A stretch of 64,000 bases of DNA from Mycolicibacterium moriokaense (GCF_003201655.1 NZ_QJJU01000009.1:1-64000), one strand, 5' to 3'; numbered from the stretch's first letter, positions 32,484 to 41,932 are shown. Notes: a model not told the origin generated them from the sequence alone. Made by a program: numbers and translations.

Positions 32484-33323
32484 TTACCAGCAAGGATCGT
32501 GGCGGTCGGCTTGGAACAGGTTCGTTGCCGCGCATTCCCCGTACTTATCGACGACCATGCCCCGCACCTGCCAGTACAGGTCGACGGTCGCCCTGGTGGC
32601 CAGGCGCGATGCGAGATCGAAGTAGTTCATGTTCGCTCCGGGAACCGGGATGATCCCCCGCGGGGTGTCCCAACCGTCCTTGTTCAGAGTCGAGTGGCAC
32701 TCCGCAAACCCGGGCGGTGGACCTCCGGGTGGGCAGCCCTCGAGCGGGAACTGCGTCGAGAAGTCCATCGAGAAGTAACCGGTGTGGAGCTCCGGCGGGA
32801 AGGTGGCTGGGTTGCACTTGGGCATAAGCGGGGGCGCCAGCCTGTCGAGCTGGCCAACAGCGATGTTGTCCTCGACCCAATTGGAGTGGGCATAGAAATC
32901 CTGTAGGGCGTGAGCCAGCCCGCCGAACGCAGCGCGGGCCGATGCCCCGTTGACGAGATCGCTGCCGTTGGGGCCTACTGGCTTCGCCCCCGTCAACACG
33001 ATTGGTGTGAAGAAGTTCCAGGCCTGCTCAGCGCGAGCACAGATGTCAGCTGGATTCTTTGCATTATCGATATGACGAAACTCGTCGGAGAAGAATGAAT
33101 CGCTTCCGACTGCTCCGGCCCCAGGCGGCGGGCCGACGAGTATCTGGGTCATCGCCGTCGGGTCGACCCCAACCGGCGCCAGTGCATCACGCGTGATGCG
33201 CTCGTGGTTTTGGATATAGAAGGCCCGGGCTGTTGGTGCGGGCACGGCGAGAAGCGCGGTAACCACCGCGCTTGCCACAATCACGGCCAGTGGGCCCAGT
33301 CGCGATCGGCGGAATGCGGCCAT
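32484..33323 (-). CDS. Secreted zinc-dependent phospholipase C-like / Het-C-type protein
   Basis: 279 aa. A cleavable signal peptide (LGPLAVIVASAVVTALLAVP, then APTARA) is followed by FYIQNHERITRDAL and HALQDFYAHSNWVEDN. The spaced His residues and the HxLQDxYAHSNW block are the signature of the zinc phospholipase C/P1 nuclease and Het-C fold. The C-terminal part has Cys pairs suited to an exported protein. Enzyme activity is inferred; other zinc ligands were not mapped. Stand-alone gene with 220 bp or more of noncoding DNA on each side. Confidence 0.75.
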   Translation of the reverse strand: MAAFRRSRLGPLAVIVASAVVTALLAVPAPTARAFYIQNHERITRDALAPVGVDPTAMTQILVGPPPGAGAVGSDSFFSDEFRHIDNAKNPADICARAEQAWNFFTPIVLTGAKPVGPNGSDLVNGASARAAFGGLAHALQDFYAHSNWVEDNIAVGQLDRLAPPLMPKCNPATFPPELHTGYFSMDFSTQFPLEGCPPGGPPPGFAECHSTLNKDGWDTPRGIIPVPGANMNYFDLASRLATRATVDLYWQVRGMVVDKYGECAATNLFQADRHDPCW

Positions 33324-33627
33324 CAGAACCCCCGTTCAACCTGGCGTTTCGGTTCGACGCCGGATCGCTGAATTATTGCAGGGTCTGCCCAGGTAGTTCT
33401 AAGATTCTGCAGATTCAGCAAATTCTTGCGCTGCCCTTATGCGCCGGCCTCTGGCCTATGCCGGACCCGGGCAACCGTGCCGTTGCGCTTTCAAATACTG
33501 GCCCCGCGGGCTTTCAAGCGGTAGGGCAACAAGACAACGGACGCTTGCAATGGCAAACGCGCGGCGAATCGGCCGCCTATCGTATTGCAGTGAATCTGCT
33601 TGTTTGCTGTTGGCGGGGGGAGGCGTT
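33324..33627. other. Intergenic region between PLC-like gene and kinase gene
   Basis: 304 bp. The kinase frame stays open back to 33439, but the encoded residues are Arg/Cys-rich and not protein-like. A TAGTTC -10-like hexamer is visible around 33393 on the plus strand, without a clear -35. It probably holds divergent promoters; no further gene is supported. Confidence 0.4.
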
Positions 33628-35703
33628 GTGAAGGGAACGCCGTTCGGCCGGTACGAATTGATCGACCTCTTGGGCCGCGGCGGCATGGGCGAGGTCTGGA
33701 AAGCGTTTGACTCAGCCACCCAACGGGTCGTGGCGGTGAAGGTGTTGCCTCCGCAGCTTGCCGCTGATCCGGTGTTCGAACAGCGCTTTCGCCGCGAGGC
33801 CTACGCCGCTGCGGGGCTAAATGATCCGCACGTCGTGCCTATACACAACTTCGGTGAGATCGACGGCCGACTGTATGTGGACATGCGCCTAATCGACGGT
33901 CAGGATCTCGAGCACGTCCTGACTCGTGGCCCGCTGGATCCCGTGCGGGCGGTCAAGATCATCGAGCAGATCGCCTCCGCACTCAACGCAGCGCATCGGG
34001 TCGGGTTGGTGCATCGTGACGTCAAGCCCTCGAACATCCTTGTCGCAGAAGACGATTTCGCCTACCTAATCGACTTCGGGATCGCCCGCGGCGCCGGTGA
34101 GACGGGATTGACAGGGACTGGAAACGTCGTCGGCACCTGGCCGTACATGGCGCCTGAGCGTTTCTCAACCGGCCAAACCGATGCTCGCTCAGACATTTAC
34201 GCGCTCGCCTGCGTTCTGTACGAGTGCCTGACCTCCAGTCGGCCATTCCCAGGCGACAGCGTGGAGCAACAGATTGCAGGCCACCTCACCACCCCGCCGC
34301 CGCGGCCCTCGGTTACCCGGCCAGGAGTGTCACCGCAACTAGACACGGTGATCGCCAAGGGAATGGCGAAAGATCCCGACCAGCGGTATGGAACAACCGT
34401 GGAGCTCGCCCGCGCGGCGCGGACGGCGGTCACTGCCGTCATCCCCCGGCCGTCGACGCCAGCCGCTTCTGTGCGCACGGCCCCCTGGACCGCACCCTCA
34501 GCGCCCACTGAGTCTGCGCACACACCCGAAACCCTCGAGGCCGCTGGGGCCCGCACAGGCGCCTGGATACCAGAACCGGTCGACGAAGCGGCGGCACCCA
34601 CGCAGGCGCGCGCCCCCGAACATGTCAACGAGGCCGAGGTATCCACCCAAGCAGGCACGCCAGATCATGTCGAGAAGGCTTGGGCGCAAACAAAAGCCCG
34701 TTCCGCCGAGGCGGCCAACACACCCCCGCCCACGGCAGACAACACGCGGGACAAGTCGCCCGCTGCCGGGGCGCCGCCGCGGCCATGGTGGCAACGCAAG
34801 GGCGTCGTCATCCCGATCGCGGCCGTCGTGATCGTCGCCGCTGTCGGCGGCATCCTCATCGCCGTGAGCGGGAATAAACACCCGCCGCCGGGGGGTGGGC
34901 CAATCGACGGTACTTACGCGGTTGAGTTCGCTGCTGCCACAAGGCCTAACGGTCAGCCGTATGACAACGCACCAAGCGGGCGCGAGACATGGGTGATCAA
35001 ATCGGCATGCCCGGCCAGTGGGTGCGTGGCGACGGCGACGAAGGTCGACGGATCTCAGTCCGCCACTTCGACAATGGTGCTCGACGAAGTCGGTGGCCGG
35101 TGGACTGCGGTCAGCGCTTCTACGGGGACATGCCAGAACGCCCCTGCCGAGTACTGGGAAACGATGTCTCTTCAAGCTCAGCCCGGCGGAAACCTACAGG
35201 GCGAGTTCATCACTCGCGCGACGACTGGCTGCGGACGCAACCAGCAGGTGACGTTCACCCGCACCGGAGACGTCCAACATGGCGGTTCGGTCACCGACCC
35301 CGCAGCCCAACCGCCGCGGGTAGCGTCGCCGGCCCAAGCGCTACATGGCAGTTACAAAGAAACGGACACCTATACCGACGGCGGCCGCAACACCGAGGTG
35401 ACGTTCAACATCCAGACATACTGCCTCCGCACCGGTGAGCGCTGCCTGAGCTCCTGGGTGAATCCGGACCACGCCAAGGTCTTGGTGTTCTCCGGGGCCC
35501 AATGGGACTTGACGACGACGTCCTCCAACGCGGCATGCACGAACGGTGGTCGCGCCGATCGCAATTTCTCTGCGCAGTACCCGTTGCCGCAACCGCCGCA
35601 GGATCCAATCGCTCTCCTCACCGGACACGGCCACTACACGATCACCGGCGACTGCCCGTTCGATAGCGACTTCGAGTCGCGTGTTGAGCGGTCCGGGGAT
35701 TGA
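33628..35703 (+). CDS. Receptor-type Ser/Thr protein kinase (PknF/PknJ-like)
   Basis: 691 aa from a GTG 5 nt after GGGGGGAGG. The kinase domain is about residues 9-275: P-loop GRGGMGEV (16-23), Lys38, catalytic HRDVKPSN (Asp131), DFG at 149-151 and the activation loop TGLTGTGNVVGTWPYMAPE. A Pro/Thr linker carries three tandem 15-residue repeats (315-359). One membrane helix (about 393-413) leads to an extracellular region of two tandem Cys-containing modules with four Cys each. The kinase is complete and likely active; the ligand is unknown. Followed by a metabolic operon 33 bp downstream. Confidence 0.93.
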   Translation: MKGTPFGRYELIDLLGRGGMGEVWKAFDSATQRVVAVKVLPPQLAADPVFEQRFRREAYAAAGLNDPHVVPIHNFGEIDGRLYVDMRLIDGQDLEHVLTRGPLDPVRAVKIIEQIASALNAAHRVGLVHRDVKPSNILVAEDDFAYLIDFGIARGAGETGLTGTGNVVGTWPYMAPERFSTGQTDARSDIYALACVLYECLTSSRPFPGDSVEQQIAGHLTTPPPRPSVTRPGVSPQLDTVIAKGMAKDPDQRYGTTVELARAARTAVTAVIPRPSTPAASVRTAPWTAPSAPTESAHTPETLEAAGARTGAWIPEPVDEAAAPTQARAPEHVNEAEVSTQAGTPDHVEKAWAQTKARSAEAANTPPPTADNTRDKSPAAGAPPRPWWQRKGVVIPIAAVVIVAAVGGILIAVSGNKHPPPGGGPIDGTYAVEFAAATRPNGQPYDNAPSGRETWVIKSACPASGCVATATKVDGSQSATSTMVLDEVGGRWTAVSASTGTCQNAPAEYWETMSLQAQPGGNLQGEFITRATTGCGRNQQVTFTRTGDVQHGGSVTDPAAQPPRVASPAQALHGSYKETDTYTDGGRNTEVTFNIQTYCLRTGERCLSSWVNPDHAKVLVFSGAQWDLTTTSSNAACTNGGRADRNFSAQYPLPQPPQDPIALLTGHGHYTITGDCPFDSDFESRVERSGD
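34570..34704 (+). repeat. Three tandem 45-bp (15-codon) repeats in the kinase linker
   Basis: Units begin at 34570, 34615 and 34660 and encode PEPVDEAAAPTQARA, PEHVNEAEVSTQAGT and PDHVEKAWAQTKARS. The spacing is exact and conserved positions are Pro1, Val4, Glu (5 or 6) and Thr/Gln-Ala near the end. The copies have diverged, so the expansion is not recent. Confidence 0.75.
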
Positions 35704-35736
35704 GAGTGGACCGACCGCTATCCATATGATCTTGTG

Positions 35737-37365
35737 ATGGGCGTCGAAGGAGCCGCCGTCACCAGTGCCGAAGCAGCGCAGTACAGAGCTGCCGGCTGGT
35801 GGACGGATACCACCCTGTCCGAATGCGTCGTACGCAATTCCACGTCAACACCGGACAAACCGGCCTACGTCGATTTCTCGCTCGACGCACCGGACCGGAC
35901 GTTGACCTGGTCCGAGTTCGACCACGCTGCCACCAACCTCGCCCACCGACTCCTTGGCCTGAGCGTCGCACCCGGTGATGGGGTGGCGGTCTGGCACAAG
36001 GACACCTCGGCCATCCATGTTCTCCTCGTCGCGATCGAACGCTGCGGTGCGATCGCCGTCGGGCTCGGCGCCCGCGCCGGAGTGCGCGAAGTGACGGCAA
36101 TCCTGCGGACGGCGCGGCCGACCATCGTGGTCACAGACCTCGACCGGCTCGCGTCGGCTCAACAGGCGGCCGGTGACGCCGATGCGGAGCTGCGCGTCGT
36201 CGCCCTCGGCGACGAACTCGTCATCGACACCACTCCCCGACTCGACAGCGCGAACGGCCTGGCACCCGTGGGCGCCGACGACGTCTTTCTGATCAACTCC
36301 ACCTCGGGTACCACCGGATTGCCCAAATGCGTTGTCCACACCCAGAATCGGTGGCACTACTTCCACCAAAAGGCCGTGGCCAATGGCGACCTCACGCGGG
36401 ACGACCTGTTCCTGCCAGTGATCCCCATGCCATTCGGCTTCGGTATCTGGACCTCGCACACCACACCCATTCACTTGGGTGCCACCACGGTCAGAATTGA
36501 AAGGTTCGATCCCGTCGCGACCTGCGCGGCCATCGACCGCTATCGAGCCACAGTGCTGTGCTGCGTCAGCACACAACTGGCCATGCTCCTGGCCAATCCG
36601 GCTTCACGGGATTACGACCTGACCAGCCTGCGAGTGGTGTTCACCGGCGGCGAGCCGCTCCCCTATACCCAGGCGGCCCAATTCGAGGAACTGACCGGCG
36701 TCACAATCCTGCAGTTCTACGGTTCCAACGAGACCGGGATACTCAGCGCCACCACCCTCGCCGATCCCTTGGACCGCAGGCTCCGCACGGCAGGCCGGAT
36801 CGTGCCGGAGATGCAGGTGCGGCTGTTCGACGGGGATCGCGACGTCACAGATTCGGGGCACGGCCAACCCGCGTGCCGCGGCCCTGCCCTGTCCCTCGGA
36901 TACCTCGGTGGCACAGACCACGACAAGCTGTTCACGAAGGACGGCTGGATGCGGATGGGCGATATCTGCGAGCTCGACGCCGACGGGTACCTCACCCTTA
37001 CCGGCCGGACGTCGGACTTCATCCTCCGCGGCGGCAAGAACATCAGCGCGGTCCAAGTCGAGGATGCCGTCGCGACCCACCCCGCCGTCGCCGTGGCCGC
37101 GGCGGTGGCGATGCCCGACCCGCTGTTCGGCGAGCGGGTCTGCGTGTTCGTCGAGCTGAAACACGCGGCAGAACTCGACCTACCTGCTCTCGTCGAACAC
37201 CTTCTGCAGCAGGGCGTCTCCAAGGAGCTGCTGCCCGAGCGACTCGAGATCCAAGACGAACTGCCGCGATCGTCGGGCGGCAAGATCGCCAAAGGCATAC
37301 TTCGAGAGAAAATCCGGTCGACACTCGAGGCGAGCCTCGAAATTCAGCGGGAGCAGCGGTCATGA
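35737..37365 (+). CDS. Acyl-CoA synthetase (class I adenylate-forming enzyme)
   Basis: About 542 aa. AMP-binding core motif INSTSGTTGLPKCVVHT, then FYGSNETG, DGWMRMGD and the C-terminal lysine motif PRSSGGKIAK. All catalytic elements are intact. The substrate is likely an aromatic or alicyclic carboxylate given its partners. An adjacent GTG (35734) or a slightly later start is possible; no strong ribosome site is visible. It overlaps the aldolase gene by 4 bp (ATGA), so the three downstream genes form one operon. Confidence 0.92.
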   Translation: MGVEGAAVTSAEAAQYRAAGWWTDTTLSECVVRNSTSTPDKPAYVDFSLDAPDRTLTWSEFDHAATNLAHRLLGLSVAPGDGVAVWHKDTSAIHVLLVAIERCGAIAVGLGARAGVREVTAILRTARPTIVVTDLDRLASAQQAAGDADAELRVVALGDELVIDTTPRLDSANGLAPVGADDVFLINSTSGTTGLPKCVVHTQNRWHYFHQKAVANGDLTRDDLFLPVIPMPFGFGIWTSHTTPIHLGATTVRIERFDPVATCAAIDRYRATVLCCVSTQLAMLLANPASRDYDLTSLRVVFTGGEPLPYTQAAQFEELTGVTILQFYGSNETGILSATTLADPLDRRLRTAGRIVPEMQVRLFDGDRDVTDSGHGQPACRGPALSLGYLGGTDHDKLFTKDGWMRMGDICELDADGYLTLTGRTSDFILRGGKNISAVQVEDAVATHPAVAVAAAVAMPDPLFGERVCVFVELKHAAELDLPALVEHLLQQGVSKELLPERLEIQDELPRSSGGKIAKGILREKIRSTLEASLEIQREQRS

Positions 37366-38132
37366 CCACAGAAGAACGGCGCGGCGGCCTTGAAGTGTGG
37401 GCGCCGTCCAAGGTCCCACCCATAGGAGTCGACCTCACCGACGAACAACAGATGGCGATCGCCTTCCGCCACCTCGCCGACATCGGCTTCGCCGAGAACA
37501 TGGCCGGGCACATCACCTGGCAGCCCGACGGTCGGTCCGACATGTACGTCAACCCGTGGGGCCTGTGGTGGCAGGAGCTGACCGCCTCCGACATCTGTGT
37601 TGTCGACGAGGAGGCGCGGGTGGTCAGCGGGCGCTGGGACGTCACGCCCGCCATCCATCTGCACACCGAAATCCACCGGGTCCGGCCCGATGCCCGAGTG
37701 GTGGTCCACAACCACCCGTATTACGTCAGCCTGATCGCCGCCCTCGGCAGGCTGCCCGAGCTGGTGCATCAGACCGGCTCGCTGTTCCTCGACGACATGT
37801 ACCTGCTCGAGAAGTACGACGGTGAGATCGACGCTCCATGGCGGGCGGCCGAACTGGCCCAGCAGATCGGTTCGGCCAACCTGGTGATCCTTGCGAACCA
37901 CGGCGTCATCGCCACCGGGCGCAACCTGGCGGAGGCGGTCTACCGGGCCGTGTCCATCGAGCGCGTCTGCCGCATCGCTTACGACGTGATGGTCACCGGG
38001 AAGGCCCCGTCAAAGATGAACCGCGGCGACATGGTGGGCATGCAGGCGTCGCTGATCGAACGTGCCGCGGACGTGTACTGGGCAGGTGCCGCCCGGATGA
38101 CCATCAAGGCCGACCGCAGCGTTCTGACTTAG
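37362..38132 (+). CDS. Class II aldolase/adducin family protein
   Basis: 256 aa. Zinc ligands of the fuculose-aldolase fold are visible: the first pair in VVVHNHPYYV and the third in LANHGVIATG. The substrate-side N-terminus (ADIGFAENMAGHITWQPDG) fits the decarboxylase/aldolase group found beside aromatic degradation genes. Reaction unknown (aldol cleavage or decarboxylation). Middle gene of the acyl-CoA synthetase-aldolase-amidohydrolase operon. Confidence 0.92.
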   Translation: MTTEERRGGLEVWAPSKVPPIGVDLTDEQQMAIAFRHLADIGFAENMAGHITWQPDGRSDMYVNPWGLWWQELTASDICVVDEEARVVSGRWDVTPAIHLHTEIHRVRPDARVVVHNHPYYVSLIAALGRLPELVHQTGSLFLDDMYLLEKYDGEIDAPWRAAELAQQIGSANLVILANHGVIATGRNLAEAVYRAVSIERVCRIAYDVMVTGKAPSKMNRGDMVGMQASLIERAADVYWAGAARMTIKADRSVLT

Positions 38133-38167
38133 AGCCCCAACGGATTCAAGAAACGAGGATACGCACC

Positions 38168-39436
38168 ATGAAGTCCATCGACGAGTTGTCGGCCGATCTC
38201 AACTTCACGACCGCCAAGACCGGCGCCGACAAGACCGTCACCTTCCTGCCCGAACCCGAGCGCGCCGAGCGCCGCTACACCGTCATCTCCGTCGACGACC
38301 ACATCGTTGAGCCGCCGGACACCTTCGAAGGGCGCGTTCCGCGCAAGTTCGCCGACCGCGCGCCGAGGGTGGTCGACACCGACGACGGCGGTCAGACCTG
38401 GATGTACGACGGGCAGTCACTGCCCAACGTGGGCTTCAACGCGGTCGTCGGACGACCGGTGTCGGAGTTCGGCTTCGAGCCCGCCCGGTTCGACGAAATG
38501 CGGCGCGGCGCATGGGATATCCACGAGCGCGTCAAAGACATGGACCTCAACGGTGTGTACGCGTCGCTGAACTTCCCGTCGTTCCTCCCGGGTTTCGCCG
38601 GCCAGCGGCTGCAGCAGGTCACCAAGGACCGCGACCTCGCGATGGCGTCGGTCAGGGCGTGGAATGACTGGCACATCGAGGCATGGGCCGGCGCCTACCC
38701 CGGTCGGATCATCCCCTGCCAGCTGCCGTGGCTGCTCGACCCCGAAGTCGGCGCGAAGATGATCTACGAGAACGCCGAACGCGGGTATCACGCGCTGACG
38801 TTCAGCGAGAACCCGGCGATGCTGGGACTGCCCACGATCCACTCGGGCTACTGGGATCCGCTGATGGCGGCGTGTGCCGCGACAGGGACGGTGGTGAACC
38901 TGCACATCGGCTCGTCTGGCACGTCCCCGGCGACCACCGACGACGCTCCGCCGGATGTGCCGGGGGTGTTGTTCTTCGCATACGCGATCACGGCGGCCGT
39001 CGACTGGTTGTACTCAGGCGTCTGCACCCGGTATCCAGACTTGAAGATCTGCCTTTCGGAAGGCGGGATCGGCTGGGTGGCAGGGCTTCTCGACCGCCTC
39101 GACCACATGCTGAGCTACCACGAGATGTACGGGACGTGGAAGGCGCTCGGCGAGACGCTGACACCCGCGGAGGTGCTGACGCGGAACTTCTGGTTCTGCG
39201 CGGTTGAGGACCAGTCGTCGTTCGTCCAGCACGAACGGATCGGCTCGGACAACATCCTGCTCGAAGCCGACTACCCGCACTGCGACTCAACGTGGCCGCA
39301 CACCCAGCGCACCATCCATGAGCAGATCAGCGGGCTGCCCGACGACATCATCCGAAAGGTGACGTGGGAGAACGCGTCCCGGCTCTACCAGCATCCGGTT
39401 CCTGCCGCCGTTCAGGCCGATCCCAACGCGTTTTGA
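38168..39436 (+). CDS. Amidohydrolase (amidohydro-rel / ACMSD-like family)
   Basis: 422 aa TIM-barrel metal-dependent hydrolase or decarboxylase. The N-terminal metal motif is degenerate (VDDHIVEPP), followed by NLHIGSSG and the C-terminal ADYPHCDSTWP. Mycobacteria carry many copies of this family near CoA ligases, thought to act on ring-derived acids. It follows the aldolase by 35 bp with a GAAACGAGGAT ribosome region. Ends 20 bp before a convergent small secreted-protein gene. Confidence 0.9.
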   Translation: MKSIDELSADLNFTTAKTGADKTVTFLPEPERAERRYTVISVDDHIVEPPDTFEGRVPRKFADRAPRVVDTDDGGQTWMYDGQSLPNVGFNAVVGRPVSEFGFEPARFDEMRRGAWDIHERVKDMDLNGVYASLNFPSFLPGFAGQRLQQVTKDRDLAMASVRAWNDWHIEAWAGAYPGRIIPCQLPWLLDPEVGAKMIYENAERGYHALTFSENPAMLGLPTIHSGYWDPLMAACAATGTVVNLHIGSSGTSPATTDDAPPDVPGVLFFAYAITAAVDWLYSGVCTRYPDLKICLSEGGIGWVAGLLDRLDHMLSYHEMYGTWKALGETLTPAEVLTRNFWFCAVEDQSSFVQHERIGSDNILLEADYPHCDSTWPHTQRTIHEQISGLPDDIIRKVTWENASRLYQHPVPAAVQADPNAF

Positions 39437-39455
39437 TCCAGCGCGCAACAACGGC

Positions 39456-39692
39456 TCAGCCGGGTGCGTTCATCGGTATCGGCGCGTCCGTCGACGAGCT
39501 CGAGAGTGTCGGCATACCCAGTGTTGCCGTGGGGCTGTAGATGCTCGTGTAGACCGGCCCGCCGAAATGTTCTGGGACGACGGTGTTCGCCTGCGCCTGC
39601 CTAGCGCCTACAGCGACGGACAGCGCGCCCATCGCCACGACTGCACTTGCGCCCGCGACGGCAGCCGCGACTCGGAACGTGTACTTCTTCAC
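39456..39692 (-). CDS. Small secreted protein (78 aa)
   Basis: GTG start behind CGGAGGTTG. A signal peptide (VAAAVAGASAVVAMGALSVAVG, cleavage near ARQAQA) precedes a mature peptide of about 43 residues rich in Thr, Ser and Pro. Similar short exported proteins are frequent in mycobacteria and have no known function. Convergent with the amidohydrolase operon. Confidence 0.7.
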   Translation of the reverse strand: MKKYTFRVAAAVAGASAVVAMGALSVAVGARQAQANTVVPEHFGGPVYTSIYSPTATLGMPTLSSSSTDAPIPMNAPG

Positions 39693-39805
39693 CGTTGATC
39701 AACCTCCGATCAATCTCATCGGTGTCGATCTCCAATGTGCCAGTCCAATGAGTCGCCAATTGATCCTGGCAGTGGATTCTCAACCACATCGGAGGTGCCC
39801 ACAGC

Positions 39806-41284
39806 TCACGGCTGGCGGCAACGCGGTGAGATCCGCAGCATCGCCACGTCATGAGGCGCCACCGTACGGCTGACCTGGCCGGCCCCGGTGGTGTCGGTGT
39901 GCGACCACAGGTCACGGACCGTGTAGCAGGGTGTACGCGGTAGCCCCACCGCGGTCGCGTCGACTTCAATGCTGGCAGCCTGTTCATCGGTGTTGACGAG
40001 CGCGACGGCGACGTCGCCGTCCGCGAGTGGTTTGACCAGCACGCGCGGATCCTGGGCAGACGGTACGGCCCGCGCCACAAGCGAATCCTGGTCGACATCG
40101 ATGACGTCGGTGTTGGTCAGGATGTTGCGCGTCGAGTCGGTCATGTCCCGCACGTCGTTGCCTGCGATCAGCGGCGCGGCGAGCATCGACCACAGCGAAA
40201 AGTGCACGCGCTGTTCGGATTCCGTCAGACTCGGCTGGGCTGTCGCGCGCCAGTCGAGCTGGGGATCGGAGAGGACGAGCTTCTCCCTGAGTTTCGTGAG
40301 CCGGTCAGGGGTCACCTGGTACTCGGCGATGATTGCCCGGTTGACGGCAAGATGATTGACGAAGAACTCGCGCCGTGACAGGCCGACCACAAGCATGTCA
40401 GGGTCGTTCGAGTACCCCGGATGGTATTTCCCGGCGACGGTGCTCGAGGCGGCAAACGCATCAGGCACACCGAGATACGTCCCCGTCAGGAACGCGTCCG
40501 AGCTGTCTATCGGAGGGAGCGTGTTCCGCCACACGGGGACCAGGTCGGCGGTGGTCCGTGCCATGTCGGCAATGCCAGACCAGTCGTATTTCACGCCGGC
40601 AAGATGATCGTCGGAACTGTTGGGATTGATGCTGTAGAAGATGCGGCGACCCGTGGCGCGCAGTGCATTTCGCATGGCGGTGAAGACTTGTACTTGGTCA
40701 GCATGGTCGGCGTCGCTGCGGCACCAGTCGTACTTCAGATAGTCCACACGCCAGTCTGCGAAAGTCTGCGCATCGACGGTCTCTTGTCCTTTGCTGGCGA
40801 TCCGCAGATCCTGGCCGCACGTTTCGTCGAAGGGGCTGGCGTAGATGCCGACCAGCATCCCGCGGTCGTGGGCGTAGGAGGAGACCGCCGCGATCCCGTC
40901 GGGAAATTCGGTCGGATCGGTACGCAGCTTGCCGTCGGCGCCACGGGTCGGCGCCGCCCAGCCTGCGTCGAGGTTGACGTACCGATAACCGGCGTCGCGC
41001 ATACCAGACGAGACCATCGCGTCGATGGTCTGCTCGACCGTCTGCTCGCTGAGCGGGATTCCCGAGTTCCAGGAATTCCAGCCCATAGGTGCGGTCAAGC
41101 GGACTGGGCCAGCCGAACCGCCCTGTGTCGCACCGCCGCATCCGGCGACCAGCGCGCAGACGAGATTGCAGGACACGATGACCGATACGACTCGTGCTCC
41201 CACCGGCCGAGGATCGCCTATCGAGATGAGCGGACGCTGTGCGTTGTATGGGGTGATGCTGCGTGGCTGTCGCGGCGCGACCAA
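39806..41284 (-). CDS. GH27 alpha-galactosidase-like lipoprotein
   Basis: 492 aa (492 if the first start is right; a GTG about 28 codons in is possible). Lipobox ALVAGC predicts a lipid-anchored exported enzyme. The (beta/alpha)8 domain opens with PMGWNSWN, the nucleophile Asp is in YLKYDWC, and the acid/base Asp is in SNDPDMLVVG. A beta-sandwich C-terminal domain follows (VALVNTDEQAASIEVDA). Both catalytic residues are intact. Alpha-galactosidase, alpha-N-acetylgalactosaminidase or isomaltosidase activity cannot be told apart here. Confidence 0.9.
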   Translation of the reverse strand: MVAPRQPRSITPYNAQRPLISIGDPRPVGARVVSVIVSCNLVCALVAGCGGATQGGSAGPVRLTAPMGWNSWNSGIPLSEQTVEQTIDAMVSSGMRDAGYRYVNLDAGWAAPTRGADGKLRTDPTEFPDGIAAVSSYAHDRGMLVGIYASPFDETCGQDLRIASKGQETVDAQTFADWRVDYLKYDWCRSDADHADQVQVFTAMRNALRATGRRIFYSINPNSSDDHLAGVKYDWSGIADMARTTADLVPVWRNTLPPIDSSDAFLTGTYLGVPDAFAASSTVAGKYHPGYSNDPDMLVVGLSRREFFVNHLAVNRAIIAEYQVTPDRLTKLREKLVLSDPQLDWRATAQPSLTESEQRVHFSLWSMLAAPLIAGNDVRDMTDSTRNILTNTDVIDVDQDSLVARAVPSAQDPRVLVKPLADGDVAVALVNTDEQAASIEVDATAVGLPRTPCYTVRDLWSHTDTTGAGQVSRTVAPHDVAMLRISPRCRQP

Positions 41285-41500
41285 GAACCTGAAACTTCTT
41301 CGGTAAGCCCGACGAACTTTGCCATCGAGACTGTCGACAACCGCGGCCCAAGGTCTGCGTCATCGGCGGGAGCCGTCACTAGTTGCTCGTGAGCGCCTGG
41401 GCGACCGTATACCTCGACGCCGCGATCCGAAATCACTCTGCTCGCAGCGAAATTCGCCTCGCCAACCCCTATTGTGAGGCAGTCGACTCTAGGAGTGATC

Positions 41501-41929
41501 TTGAATCTGAGGCTGATCGTGGCCGGAGCAACAGTGGTGAGCCTAGGCACGCTACTTCTCGGCACCGCTGTGGCAGCCGCCGATCCCGCCGCCCCTGAAC
41601 TGCCCACCGAGCAGGCGGCGGCAACCAGTTCGGCCTCCCCTGACAGCGACAGCCAGAAGGACCAGAAGCAGCAGGCCGAGCCCGTTCACGACAACGGGTT
41701 GCCGTGGCCATTGAACACGCTCGACTTGCCACCGTCTCCGTTCGACGTTCCGCCGCCGCCACTCGACATTCCGCCGCCGATACAGGTGACTGTTCCGGTT
41801 GGGGTGTCGCTGGGCCTGCCCGCGATTCCGCTTGGGCTGCCGCTGCCACCGCCTCCGCAGCTGCCACCGCCACCCCAGTTGCCGTTACCGCCCGCGCCAT
41901 CGATTCCGTTGCCGCCACCTCCGTTCTGA
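41501..41929 (+). CDS. Proline-rich exported protein
   Basis: About 142 aa from a TTG 5 nt after AGGAG. In-frame GTGs at 41495 and 41474 are alternatives. Signal peptide LIVAGATVVSLGTLLLGTAV, cleavage near AVAAADP. The mature C-terminal half is Pro/Leu repeats of PPPP and LPLPPPP type. No domain. Such proteins may span or decorate the cell wall; function unknown. Convergent with the aldo/keto reductase gene. Confidence 0.7.
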   Translation: MNLRLIVAGATVVSLGTLLLGTAVAAADPAAPELPTEQAAATSSASPDSDSQKDQKQQAEPVHDNGLPWPLNTLDLPPSPFDVPPPPLDIPPPIQVTVPVGVSLGLPAIPLGLPLPPPPQLPPPPQLPLPPAPSIPLPPPPF

Positions 41930-41932
41930 CGG

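Noticed and set aside
33439..33627. N-terminal extension of the kinase
   Set aside because: Residues are not protein-like and a GTG with a strong ribosome site begins the usual kinase N-terminus.
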